DNA from: a bacterium
GTDB lineage: Bacteria > Sysuimicrobiota > Sysuimicrobiia > Sysuimicrobiales > Segetimicrobiaceae
Reading direction: 5' to 3'
DNA length: 35,556 bases
NCBI GenBank assembly: GCA_035691305.1
Contig: DASSJF010000078.1
Location: 1-35,556, forward strand
The notes under the pieces were generated by a model, which was not told the DNA's origin, searched no databases, and saw nothing but the letters and a program-made list of their open reading frames with translations. A program made the translations under genes and the position numbers. Below are positions 1 through 7,739 of the stretch, one piece after another (positions within the stretch are counted from its first letter, which is position 1; each line of letters opens with the position of its first letter).

Positions 1-956
1 TGCCGCGCCTCCTTGAGCAGGTCCGTGTAGAGCTCCCCCGGGTCGGGCATTGGGCTGCGCTCGGCGAACTCGAAGGCCTCGCGGATCTCCGCCAGCACCC
101 CCTGTTCGATCGCCTCGCGCTCCCGCGGCGGCACCAGCTGCGCGAGCCGCGTCACCTGATCGGCCGCGACCCACGGCTCGAGGTCGCGCTTTGAGCGGTA
201 GCCCTTGTCGTAGTCTTCGTTCGGGCCGACATGCTCCCGCCACCGGTACGTCACGCACTCCAGGAAGCGCGGGCCGGGCCGGCCGCCGCGCAGGCCGGCC
301 GCCGCGCGCTGCGTCCACTCGTAGATCTTGAACACGTCCATGTCCTCGATCCGCTCGGCCGGCACGCCGTACGCGCGCACCCGCTCGCAGAAGCTCGGGG
401 CCGGCTGCCGCGCGTTGATGTGGCTGTGGATCGCGTAGGAGTTGTTTTCGCAGACGAACAGCACGGGCAGCTTCTTGAGCGAGGCGAAACTGATCGCCTC
501 GGGCACCGAGCCCTCTTCCCAGGCGCCGTCGCCCGTGAAGGACGCGACGACGCCGTCCTTCCCTTGGATCTTGAGCGCCCAAGCGTAGCCGACCGCCTGC
601 GGGTCGTTCACGCCCATGATGGCCGCGGTGCTCATCACGCCGGCGTCGAGGTCGATGAGGTGCATCGAACCGCCCTTGCCTTTGGCGCAGCCGGTCGCCT
701 TGCCGTAGAGCTCGGCGATCATCTTCTTGAGATCGCCGCCCTTGGCGAGGTACATCGCGTGGCCGCGCAGGGTGCCGAAGACGATGTCGTCGCGCCGCAG
801 CGCGCGGCAGACGCCGACAGACACCGCCTCCTGGCCGATCGAGAGGTGGATCGGGCTCTTGATCTTGTCGGTGGGATAGACGCGGGCGACTTCCTCTTCG
901 ACCCGGCGGATCCGGAAGAGTGCCCGGTAGAATTCCCTGGTGCGATCGTTGTGCAT
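1..956 (-). CDS. Thiamine-diphosphate-dependent dehydrogenase E1 component, alpha subunit (3' end outside window)
   Basis: E1-alpha subunits bind ThDP and, with a beta subunit, decarboxylate 2-oxo acids. About 318 residues are visible, close to the family's usual 320-330, so only the last few codons are missing. Seen: the SIGQEAVSVG substrate-channel region (residues 39-48), the ThDP/Mg motif starting GDGAWEEGS (142-150) and closing at CENN (169-172), and a phosphorylation-loop-like segment reading RWREHVGP (238-245). The last differs from the RGHS form of pyruvate dehydrogenases. The start is the ATG at 956-954, with GGAGGG six bases upstream. It lies 28 bases after a GT2 gene and downstream of a GDP-sugar-4,6-dehydratase-like gene. 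A beta subunit would be expected just beyond the left edge. A role in sugar branching rather than central metabolism is inferred from context only. The family call is confident; the substrate is unknown. Confidence 0.9.
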   Translation of the reverse strand, partial: MHNDRTREFYRALFRIRRVEEEVARVYPTDKIKSPIHLSIGQEAVSVGVCRALRRDDIVFGTLRGHAMYLAKGGDLKKMIAELYGKATGCAKGKGGSMHLIDLDAGVMSTAAIMGVNDPQAVGYAWALKIQGKDGVVASFTGDGAWEEGSVPEAISFASLKKLPVLFVCENNSYAIHSHINARQPAPSFCERVRAYGVPAERIEDMDVFKIYEWTQRAAAGLRGGRPGPRFLECVTYRWREHVGPNEDYDKGYRSKRDLEPWVAADQVTRLAQLVPPREREAIEQGVLAEIREAFEFAERSPMPDPGELYTDLLKEAR

Positions 957-962
957 GCGTCG

Positions 963-968
963 CCCTCC
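963..968 (-). promoter_or_regulatory. Ribosome binding site of the E1-alpha gene
   Basis: On the minus strand this reads GGAGGG, with six bases before the ATG at 956-954. It fixes the start of the E1-alpha gene and is one of the strongest Shine-Dalgarno matches in the window. Confidence 0.7.
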
Positions 969-984
969 GTACGTGTCCGTGGCC

Positions 985-1686
985 CTAGCGCCAAAAGAAC
1001 AGCTCCCGCCCGATCTCCACGATGTAGGCGAAGCCCCACTGCACGTGCAGCTTCTTCCGGCCGCCGATCCGCACCGGTTCGCTGCCCGGGATGTCCGCCG
1101 TCCGGAGGCGCCGCTTCGCCGCCCGGATGCTCAGCAGCGGCTCGAGGCCGACCCGCTTGCGAAACAACGCCTCCTCCGGCCAGTAGGACCGGTCCTTGTC
1201 GAGGTCGAGCTCCTCCAGCAAGGTCCGGCGGTATCCCCGGAACATCACCATAGCGTCAGTATAACGTGCCCGGAATAACAAGTTGATAGTCTTCGTGAAC
1301 ACCCGGTTCGCGAGGCCGGACATGAAGTCGTCGTCGTCGCTGCGCGCGCCGCCCGTGTACCGTGAGACGATGACCATGTCGTAGCCGTCCCGCATCCTGG
1401 CGACCAGCGCGGGGATCACCTCGGGCAGCGAGTTGCCCTCCGGGCTGAACGTGATGACCACGTCGCCCCGGATGGACGGCAACGCGTCGAGGTAGGCGAA
1501 GCGCAACCCCGGCCGCCGCTGCGTCACGACCTCGTAGCCGCGCTCCTGAAAGTACTCCAGGGTGCCGTCGGTGGAGCCGCCGTCGACGACCAGCAGCTGG
1601 TCGCACCACTCGCGGTTGATCCGCGGCATGATCTCCCGCACTCCCTGGATCTCGTTGAGCACGGGCAGCAGCAGCGTCACCTTCAC
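985..1686 (-). CDS. Glycosyltransferase family 2, DPM/DPG-synthase-like
   Basis: A 233-residue GT-A fold glycosyltransferase without membrane segments. The N-terminus has the nucleotide-binding LLLPVLNE strand (residues 5-12) and VVDGGSTDGT (33-42), as in dolichyl-phosphate-mannose-synthase-like GT2 enzymes. The site where relatives usually show a D-x-D metal motif reads FSPEGNSLPE (80-89), so the metal ligand is not obvious. The start is GTG at 1686-1684, which overlaps the TGA of the preceding dehydratase gene by four bases (GTGA), implying translational coupling. It probably transfers an activated sugar to a lipid carrier or growing glycan in the cytoplasm. Donor and acceptor cannot be read from the sequence. 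Confidence 0.88.
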   Translation of the reverse strand: MKVTLLLPVLNEIQGVREIMPRINREWCDQLLVVDGGSTDGTLEYFQERGYEVVTQRRPGLRFAYLDALPSIRGDVVITFSPEGNSLPEVIPALVARMRDGYDMVIVSRYTGGARSDDDDFMSGLANRVFTKTINLLFRARYTDAMVMFRGYRRTLLEELDLDKDRSYWPEEALFRKRVGLEPLLSIRAAKRRLRTADIPGSEPVRIGGRKKLHVQWGFAYIVEIGRELFFWR

Positions 1687-2720
1687 GGCGACGGCGGCGC
1701 AGGCCGCGCGGCGGCCGCGTCCGTCCCGCGGGCGTGCCGCGCCTCGCGCCGCCAGTGGTCGAGCAGGTGCCGCAGGCTGTCTTCGAAGCTGATGCGGGGC
1801 GCCCAGCCGGTCGCCTGGATGAACTTGTCGACGGACGGAATCTGCAGCGTGACGTCTTTAGGCCGGACGAGGGCGGGGTCGCGGCGAGTGGGAATCGGCA
1901 CCCGGGCCATCGCGACGAGGCGCTCGAGGCATTCGCCGACGGTCATCGTGGTCGTGCCGCCGATGTTGTAGACTTCGCCGGGCCGGCAGTGAACGAGGGC
2001 GTCCCAGTAGGCGCGCATCGCGTCCCGCACGTCGATGAACGTACGCACCGACTCGAGGTTGCCGTGCGCCAGTTCGGACGCGAGCCCTGCCTCGATCCAG
2101 GCGATCTGCCGGGCAAAGGCGGTCGCAAAGAGATCGGTCCGCCGCGGGTTGAGATACGTAAACATGCGCGTGCGGACGATCCGCATGCCGTAGGTCGTGA
2201 AGTACGCGAACCCGAGCAGATCCTGCGCGGCCTTCGAGACGGCGTAAGGGCTGACCGGTCGAAGCGGCGCGTCCTCGCGGATCGGCACGTCCGTGGGATT
2301 GACTTGGCCGTAGACTTCCGACGTGCTGCAGAGCTGAATCAGCGGGTCGAGCTTCGCCTGCCGGATCGTCTCGAAGAGGTTGCTGGTGGCGAGGATGTTG
2401 TTCTCGAGGACGACGCCCGGGATATCGAACGACGCCCGCACGTTGGCGTGCGCGGCGAGGTGAAAGACGCCGTCCGGCCGCGCGCGCTCGACCGCCCGCA
2501 GCACCGAGCCGTAGTCCAGCAGGTCGCACTCGTGGATCGCGACCCGGCCGCCGAACAGATCCCGGTGCCGCGCGGCGCTGTGCCAGCGCGCGATGCCGTG
2601 GACCTCGACCTCGGGATGGTTCCGGAGGACGTATTCGGCCAGATAGCTTCCGCCGGAACCGGCGACGCCGGTGATGAGGACGCGGCGCAAGGACGGCGGG
2701 GCGCCGCGCCCGGTGTCCAT
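1683..2720 (-). CDS. GDP-mannose-4,6-dehydratase-like SDR (possible GDP-heptose 4,6-dehydratase)
   Basis: A 345-residue extended SDR. The NAD(P) loop TGVAGSGGSYLAEYVL (residues 17-32) matches the GITGQDGSYLAE form of GDP-mannose 4,6-dehydratases. Residues T133, E135, Y159 and K163 (in CSTSEVYG and SPYAVSK) align by eye with the Thr/Glu/Tyr/Lys set of E. coli Gmd. The C-terminal YNIGGTTTMTVGE and RPKDVTLQ segments also resemble Gmd. Known members make GDP-4-keto-6-deoxymannose or the heptose equivalent (DmhA/DdahA type). It sits directly downstream of heptose kinase and isomerase genes, with ATGA overlap at 2717-2722, so a GDP-heptose substrate is plausible but inferred. The reaction class is fairly sure; the sugar is not. 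Confidence 0.85.
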   Translation of the reverse strand: MDTGRGAPPSLRRVLITGVAGSGGSYLAEYVLRNHPEVEVHGIARWHSAARHRDLFGGRVAIHECDLLDYGSVLRAVERARPDGVFHLAAHANVRASFDIPGVVLENNILATSNLFETIRQAKLDPLIQLCSTSEVYGQVNPTDVPIREDAPLRPVSPYAVSKAAQDLLGFAYFTTYGMRIVRTRMFTYLNPRRTDLFATAFARQIAWIEAGLASELAHGNLESVRTFIDVRDAMRAYWDALVHCRPGEVYNIGGTTTMTVGECLERLVAMARVPIPTRRDPALVRPKDVTLQIPSVDKFIQATGWAPRISFEDSLRHLLDHWRREARHARGTDAAAARPAPPSP

Positions 2721-3796
2721 CAGCTGCCGCCGGCCCGCTTGACCGCCGTGGACTCACGGAACGGCCGCAGGACGCGGCCGGCCCGGTCCTGTTCTTCCGC
2801 CGAATAATCCTGCTCCGGCTCGAAGAAGACGACCTGACTGCCCCCGAACGAGAACCGGAACGGCACGTGCAGCAGACTGTTCAGGCGCTCGCGCACCCGC
2901 CGCCGGTTGTGCGGCTCGACGAACAGCAGCATGAAGCCGCCGCCGCCGGCGCCGGTCAGCTTGCCGCCGATCGCGCCCGCGGCGCGGGCCGCGTCGTACA
3001 GGTCGTCGATCTCCCGGCTCGACACGCTCGTGCTGAGGCTGCGCTTGGCCTTCCACGCCTCGTCGAGGAGCCGGCCGAACCGCGCCAGATCCCGACCGTC
3101 GTTGAGAATCGCGAGCCCCTCCTCGACCATCCCGCCGAGCGCCTGCATGTGATGCTCGTTCGTTTCGGTCCGCTGGATGTAGCTCTCCGCGACCTCCGAG
3201 GCCGTCCGCGTGATCCCGGTATAGAACAGCATCAGGTGGCCGCTCAGCTGCTGCGCCAGGTCTTGGCTGAGCGTGACCGGGTTGACCAGGATGTCACCGT
3301 CCCGGCCGAACACCACGTGGTTGAGCCCGCCGTGCGCGGCAAGCACCTGGTCCTGCGACCCTACGGACTCCTTGAGCACTTCCTGTTCGATGAAGACACT
3401 TTCCGAGGCGAGCCGCCCCTTGCTCGGCATCTGTCCCTTCAGCGCGTACAACGCGTGCAGCAGGCCGACGGTGAAGGAGGAACTGGAGCCCATGCCGCTG
3501 CGGGCCGGCAGGTCGCCGTCGTGGTGGATCTCGACCCCGCGGTCGATCCCGAGGTGCCGCAGCACCTCGCGCACGGCGGGGTGCTGAATTTCGTCGACCG
3601 TCTGGCACATCTCGATCTTGGACCATACGACCCGCAGACGGTGCTCGAAGAACGGCGGCAGGTAGCGGCACGAGAGATAGCAGTACTTGTCGATCGTAGC
3701 CGCCAGGACCGCGCCGCCGTGTTCGCGGTACCACACGGGGTAGTCGGTGCCGCCGCCGAAAAACGAAATTCGGTACGGCGTCCGGGTGACGATCAC
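2720..3796 (-). CDS. hddA: GHMP kinase, D-glycero-alpha-D-manno-heptose-7-phosphate kinase-like
   Basis: A 358-residue GHMP kinase predicted to phosphorylate D-glycero-alpha-D-manno-heptose 7-phosphate at O-1. Seen: the HddA-type N-terminus RTPYRISFFGGGTDYPVW (residues 5-22), the ATP-binding GHMP motif PARSGMGSSSS (97-107) and the C-terminal glycine-rich motif GKLTGAGGGGF. The start is GTG at 3796-3794, because this places the FGGGTD motif at its normal distance and overlaps the upstream stop as GTGA. An in-frame reading extending to 4249 is antisense-like noise and was discarded. It follows gmhA directly, which supports the heptose assignment over fucokinase or mevalonate kinase. A second, divergent paralogue lies at 27911-28900. 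Confidence 0.9.
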   Translation of the reverse strand: MIVTRTPYRISFFGGGTDYPVWYREHGGAVLAATIDKYCYLSCRYLPPFFEHRLRVVWSKIEMCQTVDEIQHPAVREVLRHLGIDRGVEIHHDGDLPARSGMGSSSSFTVGLLHALYALKGQMPSKGRLASESVFIEQEVLKESVGSQDQVLAAHGGLNHVVFGRDGDILVNPVTLSQDLAQQLSGHLMLFYTGITRTASEVAESYIQRTETNEHHMQALGGMVEEGLAILNDGRDLARFGRLLDEAWKAKRSLSTSVSSREIDDLYDAARAAGAIGGKLTGAGGGGFMLLFVEPHNRRRVRERLNSLLHVPFRFSFGGSQVVFFEPEQDYSAEEQDRAGRVLRPFRESTAVKRAGGS

Positions 3797-4419
3797 GGCG
3801 TGCGGGCTCCCGGCTCGTCGAAGAGAGCGCGCTCGACCAGGTCGCACAAAATGTGCTCGATCGCAAGGTGCGCCTCTTGAATATGCTGCACCTGGTCGCT
3901 CGGCACCTCGAGGCCCACCGTGGCGACCCGGGCCACGCGGCCGGCGCGGCCCGTCAGCGCGATCGTCCGGAGGCCGGCCGCGTGGGCGGCCTCGACCGCC
4001 CGGAGCACGTTGGGCGACGTTCCGCTTGCGCTGATCGCGACGAGGACGTCGCCGGGCCTGCCGAGCGACTGCACCTGCCGCGCGAAGATCTCGCCGGCCC
4101 CCGTGTCGTTTGCCACCGCGGTGAGCACGGAGGCATCGGTCGTCAGCGCGATGGCCGGCAGGCCGGGGCGCTCGAACTCGCGCGTCAGCCGGTTCACAAA
4201 CTCGGCCGCGAGGTGCTGGCAGTCCGCCGCGCTGCCGCCGTTGCCGCAAAGCAGCAGTTTGCCCCCGGCACGGAAGGCCGCCGCGATGAGATCGGCCGCG
4301 GCGAGGATCGACGGGATCAGGTGCTCGGCGACGGCGCGCCGGACGTCCGCGCCGGACGTCAAATGCGCCCGTACCCGCGCGGCGCGGTCCACGGCCGTCG
4401 CGGCGGCGCGCTTAGACAT
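3793..4419 (-). CDS. gmhA: Sedoheptulose-7-phosphate isomerase (SIS domain)
   Basis: A 208-residue SIS-domain isomerase, the usual GmhA length, predicted to convert sedoheptulose 7-phosphate to D-glycero-D-manno-heptose 7-phosphate. Seen: CGNGGSAADCQHLAAEF, where the second-shell glutamate aligns with catalytic Glu65 of E. coli GmhA; the phosphate-binding ISASGTSPNV loop; and HIQEAHLAIEH, supplying the equivalents of Gln172 and His180. The start is ATG at 4419-4417, overlapping the end of the upstream SDR gene by eight bases. A 13-base tandem duplication lies in the 5' part (4335-4360). All key residues are present, unlike the paralogue at 30055-30660. It forms an operon with the HddA-like kinase (GTGA overlap). 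Confidence 0.92.
   Translation of the reverse strand: MSKRAAATAVDRAARVRAHLTSGADVRRAVAEHLIPSILAAADLIAAAFRAGGKLLLCGNGGSAADCQHLAAEFVNRLTREFERPGLPAIALTTDASVLTAVANDTGAGEIFARQVQSLGRPGDVLVAISASGTSPNVLRAVEAAHAAGLRTIALTGRAGRVARVATVGLEVPSDQVQHIQEAHLAIEHILCDLVERALFDEPGARTP
4335..4360. repeat. Perfect 13-base tandem duplication inside gmhA
   Basis: CGCGCCGGACGTC occurs twice head to tail (4335-4347 and 4348-4360). The period is not a multiple of three, so the copies encode different residues near the GmhA N-terminus. This is probably a replication-slippage product or chance in GC-rich DNA. Confidence 0.75.
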
Positions 4420-5350
4420 TCTCGAACGGACCCCAGGCCAGCATCCGGTAGCCTTTGAGCAACTCGCCGATCCCCTCCTCCAGCGAGCGCCGCGCCTCGA
4501 AGCCGGCGTCGCGCAGGCGCTGATTGGAGACAATGTAGTCGCGCTTGTCCGGATCCTGCCCGATCGCCGCGAACTCGATGTCGAAGTCGGGCACCTGTTC
4601 CTTCACTTTCAACGCCAGCTGCTCTTTGGTCAGGTTCGCCGAATCCAGACCGACATTATAGCATCGCCCGGCCATGGCGTCCGCGTGCCGGACGCAGTAG
4701 ATCATACAGTCGGCGACGTCGCGGATATGGACGAAATTGCGCCGGAAGTGCTTCTCGAAGATGACGAGATACCGGTCCTTGACCGCGGCGTAGACGAAGT
4801 GGTTCACGAGCAGGTCGACGCGCATCCGCGGCGACATCCCGAAGACCGTCGCGAGCCGCAGCGAGATCGCGTTCCGCGAGCCGAGGAGCTCCGCTTCGGC
4901 GTCGGCCTTGGTCCGGCCGTAGAGCGAGATCGGCTCGAGCGGCGTGTCCTCGGTGCAGTACGCCGCGCCCGGCTTCATCCCGTAGCCGCTGTTCGTGGTC
5001 GGGAAGACGACCAGCTGGTTCGGGCTGCGCAGCCGGTTGAGCATTTTGACGGCATCGAGGTTGAGCGCCTTGGCCAGCCACGGATCGCGGTCGCAGGCCG
5101 GGGCGCCGACCACCGCGGCGAGCGGAATGACAACGTCGGCGGCGGCGAGCAGGCGCCGTACCACGCCCTCGTCCCGCGCGTCGCCGTACTCGAAGGTGAA
5201 CGCCGGGTTCGCGCAGAGGTGAAAAAGAGAGTGCTGGCGGTGCGCAAGATTGTCCAGCACCGTGATCCGGCACCCGGCGTCGAGAAGATGCTCGCACAGC
5301 ACAGATCCGAGGTACCCCGCGCCGCCGGTGACGAGCACCCGTGACTCCAT
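4412..5350 (-). CDS. NAD-dependent nucleotide-sugar epimerase/dehydratase (extended SDR)
   Basis: A 312-residue extended SDR that binds NAD(P) through TGGAGYLG (residues 8-15). The active-site Tyr/Lys pair is in SLYGRTK (Y144, K148), and the serine/threonine region reads PTTNSGYG (117-124). The tail is typical of sugar-nucleotide epimerases. The substrate cannot be named. Because its stop overlaps gmhA and hddA and the Gmd-like gene follow, a role in epimerising a heptose-derived nucleotide sugar is reasonable. The start is ATG at 5350-5348; the Shine-Dalgarno is weak. It is separated by 61 bases from the Nudix gene. Confidence 0.87.
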   Translation of the reverse strand: MESRVLVTGGAGYLGSVLCEHLLDAGCRITVLDNLAHRQHSLFHLCANPAFTFEYGDARDEGVVRRLLAAADVVIPLAAVVGAPACDRDPWLAKALNLDAVKMLNRLRSPNQLVVFPTTNSGYGMKPGAAYCTEDTPLEPISLYGRTKADAEAELLGSRNAISLRLATVFGMSPRMRVDLLVNHFVYAAVKDRYLVIFEKHFRRNFVHIRDVADCMIYCVRHADAMAGRCYNVGLDSANLTKEQLALKVKEQVPDFDIEFAAIGQDPDKRDYIVSNQRLRDAGFEARRSLEEGIGELLKGYRMLAWGPFENV

Positions 5351-5411
5351 TACGGGACGAGATACTTTCCGCGCTCGCCGAGGTTCTTCCTCCGGGCCCG
5401 CCGAAGCGCCG

Positions 5412-5993
5412 TCACCCCGGCGCTTCCCGGACGAATCGATAGCCCAGGTGCGGCAGCGCCCGAAACGTCGTGGCCACGGCGGACGGCGACACCAACTCCT
5501 CCAGGCACAGACGGATCCAGTCGTCGACGGAAAACGTCCGGCTCACCAGATCCTCGTGCTCGTCAAACGAGGGTTCGGCAACGCGGCGGCAGCCCGTCGC
5601 CAGAAACTGGTGGTACTTGGTCCACGAATTGCGCGCGTTCATGAACAGCGGCGGTCCGACCGGTGTCACCCGCTCAGGCCGGTACCCCGTCTCTTCCATC
5701 AATTCGCGAGTCACGGCGGCGACCGGGTCCGCGTCGCCGGGTTCTGCCATTCCGCCGGGCAGCTCCGTGACGATCCGATCGCATCCCTGTTTGTACTGGC
5801 GCACGGCAATGACAAGGCCGTCCTCGGTCACGGGCAGGACGGTCGCCCAATCGGCGTGGCCGAAGAGCAGGTACTCCGCGTCGATCCCGGTTCGGGGATT
5901 CCGAAATATCTGAGTCAGAATCGACTTGCCGAACTTCTCGACCAACACCGTCGGCGGCCCGACCTTCGCCCACGGGCGAACGGATTCTGACAT
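5412..5993 (-). CDS. Nudix hydrolase
   Basis: A 193-residue Nudix-domain protein of the ADP-ribose/GDP-mannose pyrophosphatase size class. The core of the Nudix box is intact (RELMEETGY). The upstream half (PGGMAEPGDADPVAA) carries one extra residue and an aspartate where the consensus glutamate sits, a variation compatible with activity. The start is ATG at 5993-5991, four bases after GGAGGG. A longer reading to 6038 adds 15 residues with no better start signal. In a glycan locus it may hydrolyse nucleotide sugars or clear side products, but this is inference. Nothing in the sequence separates nucleotide-sugar from ADP-ribose specificity. Confidence 0.85.
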   Translation of the reverse strand: MSESVRPWAKVGPPTVLVEKFGKSILTQIFRNPRTGIDAEYLLFGHADWATVLPVTEDGLVIAVRQYKQGCDRIVTELPGGMAEPGDADPVAAVTRELMEETGYRPERVTPVGPPLFMNARNSWTKYHQFLATGCRRVAEPSFDEHEDLVSRTFSVDDWIRLCLEELVSPSAVATTFRALPHLGYRFVREAPG

Positions 5994-5997
5994 CCCA

Positions 5998-6003
5998 CCC
6001 TCC
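5998..6003 (-). promoter_or_regulatory. Ribosome binding site of the Nudix gene
   Basis: It reads GGAGGG on the minus strand, four bases before the ATG at 5993-5991. It decides the start in favour of the shorter 193-residue product. Confidence 0.65.
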
Positions 6004-6056
6004 CTACTCCCTGCCTCAGCGCGTCGTTGATACGGCAAGATCAGCCGGACCGCGGA

Positions 6057-7658
6057 TCAGAACCCGATTCCGGCCTTCCAGATGAGCACGAGGTATGGAC
6101 CCACGATAGCCTGACCGTCGGGCGGACCGAACGTCGCCGCCGCCACGGCGGCGGACACGTTGCTGTCGTCCGAGCCCGGATTCACGTTGAACCGGTTGAA
6201 GACGACGAAGTGCGCCCGAGCCGGCGCCGCATACCAGTCGGGGCGGCCGATGAACTGCATCGGCACGAGACGGCGCCCATCGGCCTTCACCGGCCGCACT
6301 GCCACGCTGCCTTTTGTCGTCGCCGTGATGACCGGAGCATCGAGCCAGTCGCCGTACCCCTCGTTCAGGTCATGCTTCTCGAGCCAGGACCCCACGAAGG
6401 CGGCGGGGGACGGCGCCGGCCCCAGGTCGAGCCGGCCCACCGGCGCCACGGCATAGCAGACGACAGCGGCGCACAACCCCGGGACGACCCAGGAGCGCGC
6501 GGCCCGCGGCCACGCCCAGGTGGCGATCTCGCGGCCCATCACGACCGAGGCGAAGACGGCCACCGGGATGAGATACCGCAGGGGGCCGATGCCCCAAAGG
6601 ACATAGCCGGCCAGCACGATGACGCTTCCGACCGACAGCACGAGCGACAGCCAGTCCACGCGCCGCCTCCGCAGCCAGTTCACCGGAACACGCCACAGGA
6701 AGTACAAGGAGATGCCGAACACGACGACCCGTATATCGGTCGAGGAGTTGGGCGGCACGGTCCACGCGGCCGGTACCGCGGGGTTGCCGTTGCTCAGGCT
6801 GATGAGGCCGCGCACGAGCGAGCGCAGCGCAAAGGCGAAATGCGGCGGCCGCACCTGAAGGACGACCGGCGCGATGTCGATCCCACCCGAGTGTACCGCG
6901 AGCCGGCGAAGAAGCGCGGCGGCGCCCACGGCGGCGATCGCCACCAACGCGGCGGCGGCACAGCGGCGGCGCATCTGCGCCCGCTCGTCCGGAGCGGTGC
7001 GGAGGACCCCTGCCGCGACGAGAAGGACGGGGAGCACTGCGATGGCAAGCGCAGTGGTGTCTCCGACGACGGCCAGGGTGAGGAGCACAAAGGCGAGCGC
7101 GACCAAGGCGAGGGTGTGCCGCGTGACCGGCGTATCCGAACGGGCGGCCGCTTCGAGCGCCAGCAGGGCGGCGAGCGACGCGGCGATCGCGCTGATGTGG
7201 TTGCTCCCGATGAGACCGAGGTAGCCGAGGATGTGCGAGGGCAGGGCGAGCGGGATCACGGCGGCGATCACCCCAAGCAGCCGCCGCGCCGGCGTGGCCG
7301 GCGCAGGCGACGCCGCGACCGCCACGCCGACGATCAGGATCAGCCCGACGTAGAGGACCGTCGGGACCGTGTGCAGCGGCGCGGGCCCGACGCCTGCGAG
7401 CGCGACGCCGGCCGCGTAGAGCGGCAGGTCAAACGGTCGCAAGTCGAACGAGACGTAGGGGTCGGCCGGCAGCGTCCAGCCCCGCAGCGTCACGTTGCCG
7501 CGGGTGACGTCCTGCGCGGCCAGCATGATCGATGCGCTGTCCGGATCGGGAGGATAGGTCCAGGAGAGATCGATGAGAAACAGGTACAGCACCAAGCCGG
7601 CGAGCGCCAGAAGCGCGAGGCGTTGCGCGAAGGGCGCCGTCCGCTCTCCGTTCACCAA
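6057..7658 (-). CDS. Polytopic membrane protein, GT-C glycosyltransferase-like
   Basis: About 533 residues with many hydrophobic segments. The first extracytoplasmic loop begins YPPDPDSASIMLAAQDVTRG and continues to GNVTLRGW. An acidic motif in the first large loop, followed by a GN..L.GW pattern, is how many GT-C superfamily membrane glycosyltransferases begin. Such enzymes use polyprenyl-phosphate sugars outside the membrane. The family is recognised only at superfamily level; a plain hypothetical membrane protein is the alternative. The start is uncertain: TTG at 7658-7656, with AAGGA 11 bases upstream, or the adjacent GTG at 7655-7653. It lies between a GT4 gene (81-base gap) and the Nudix gene (63-base gap). 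Confidence 0.7.
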   Translation of the reverse strand: MVNGERTAPFAQRLALLALAGLVLYLFLIDLSWTYPPDPDSASIMLAAQDVTRGNVTLRGWTLPADPYVSFDLRPFDLPLYAAGVALAGVGPAPLHTVPTVLYVGLILIVGVAVAASPAPATPARRLLGVIAAVIPLALPSHILGYLGLIGSNHISAIAASLAALLALEAAARSDTPVTRHTLALVALAFVLLTLAVVGDTTALAIAVLPVLLVAAGVLRTAPDERAQMRRRCAAAALVAIAAVGAAALLRRLAVHSGGIDIAPVVLQVRPPHFAFALRSLVRGLISLSNGNPAVPAAWTVPPNSSTDIRVVVFGISLYFLWRVPVNWLRRRRVDWLSLVLSVGSVIVLAGYVLWGIGPLRYLIPVAVFASVVMGREIATWAWPRAARSWVVPGLCAAVVCYAVAPVGRLDLGPAPSPAAFVGSWLEKHDLNEGYGDWLDAPVITATTKGSVAVRPVKADGRRLVPMQFIGRPDWYAAPARAHFVVFNRFNVNPGSDDSNVSAAVAAATFGPPDGQAIVGPYLVLIWKAGIGF

Positions 7659-7739
7659 TCTATTGCTGTCCTTCGCCGGAACCCGCTCCGGTCCTGTCCG
7701 TCCGTGCCGCCGGTCGGCACCGGGGTCGCTCCGGACCGT

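Noticed and set aside
277-307. 15-base direct repeat GGCCGGCCGCCGCGC with period 16 in the E1-alpha gene
   Set aside because: It is low-complexity GC-rich coding sequence; too weak to call an element.
231-1253. 340-codon plus-strand frame
   Set aside because: It is the complement of the E1-alpha and GT2 genes, whose motifs and ribosome site are clear.
3797-4249. N-terminal extension of the HddA-like kinase
   Set aside because: It is Arg/Gly-rich out-of-frame sequence over gmhA; the conserved kinase N-terminus begins at GTG 3796.
7659-7739. 6-bp stem GTGCCG/CGGCAC as a terminator or regulator between the GT-C-like and GT4 genes
   Set aside because: The stem is short and lacks a T-tract; such stems are common at this GC content.
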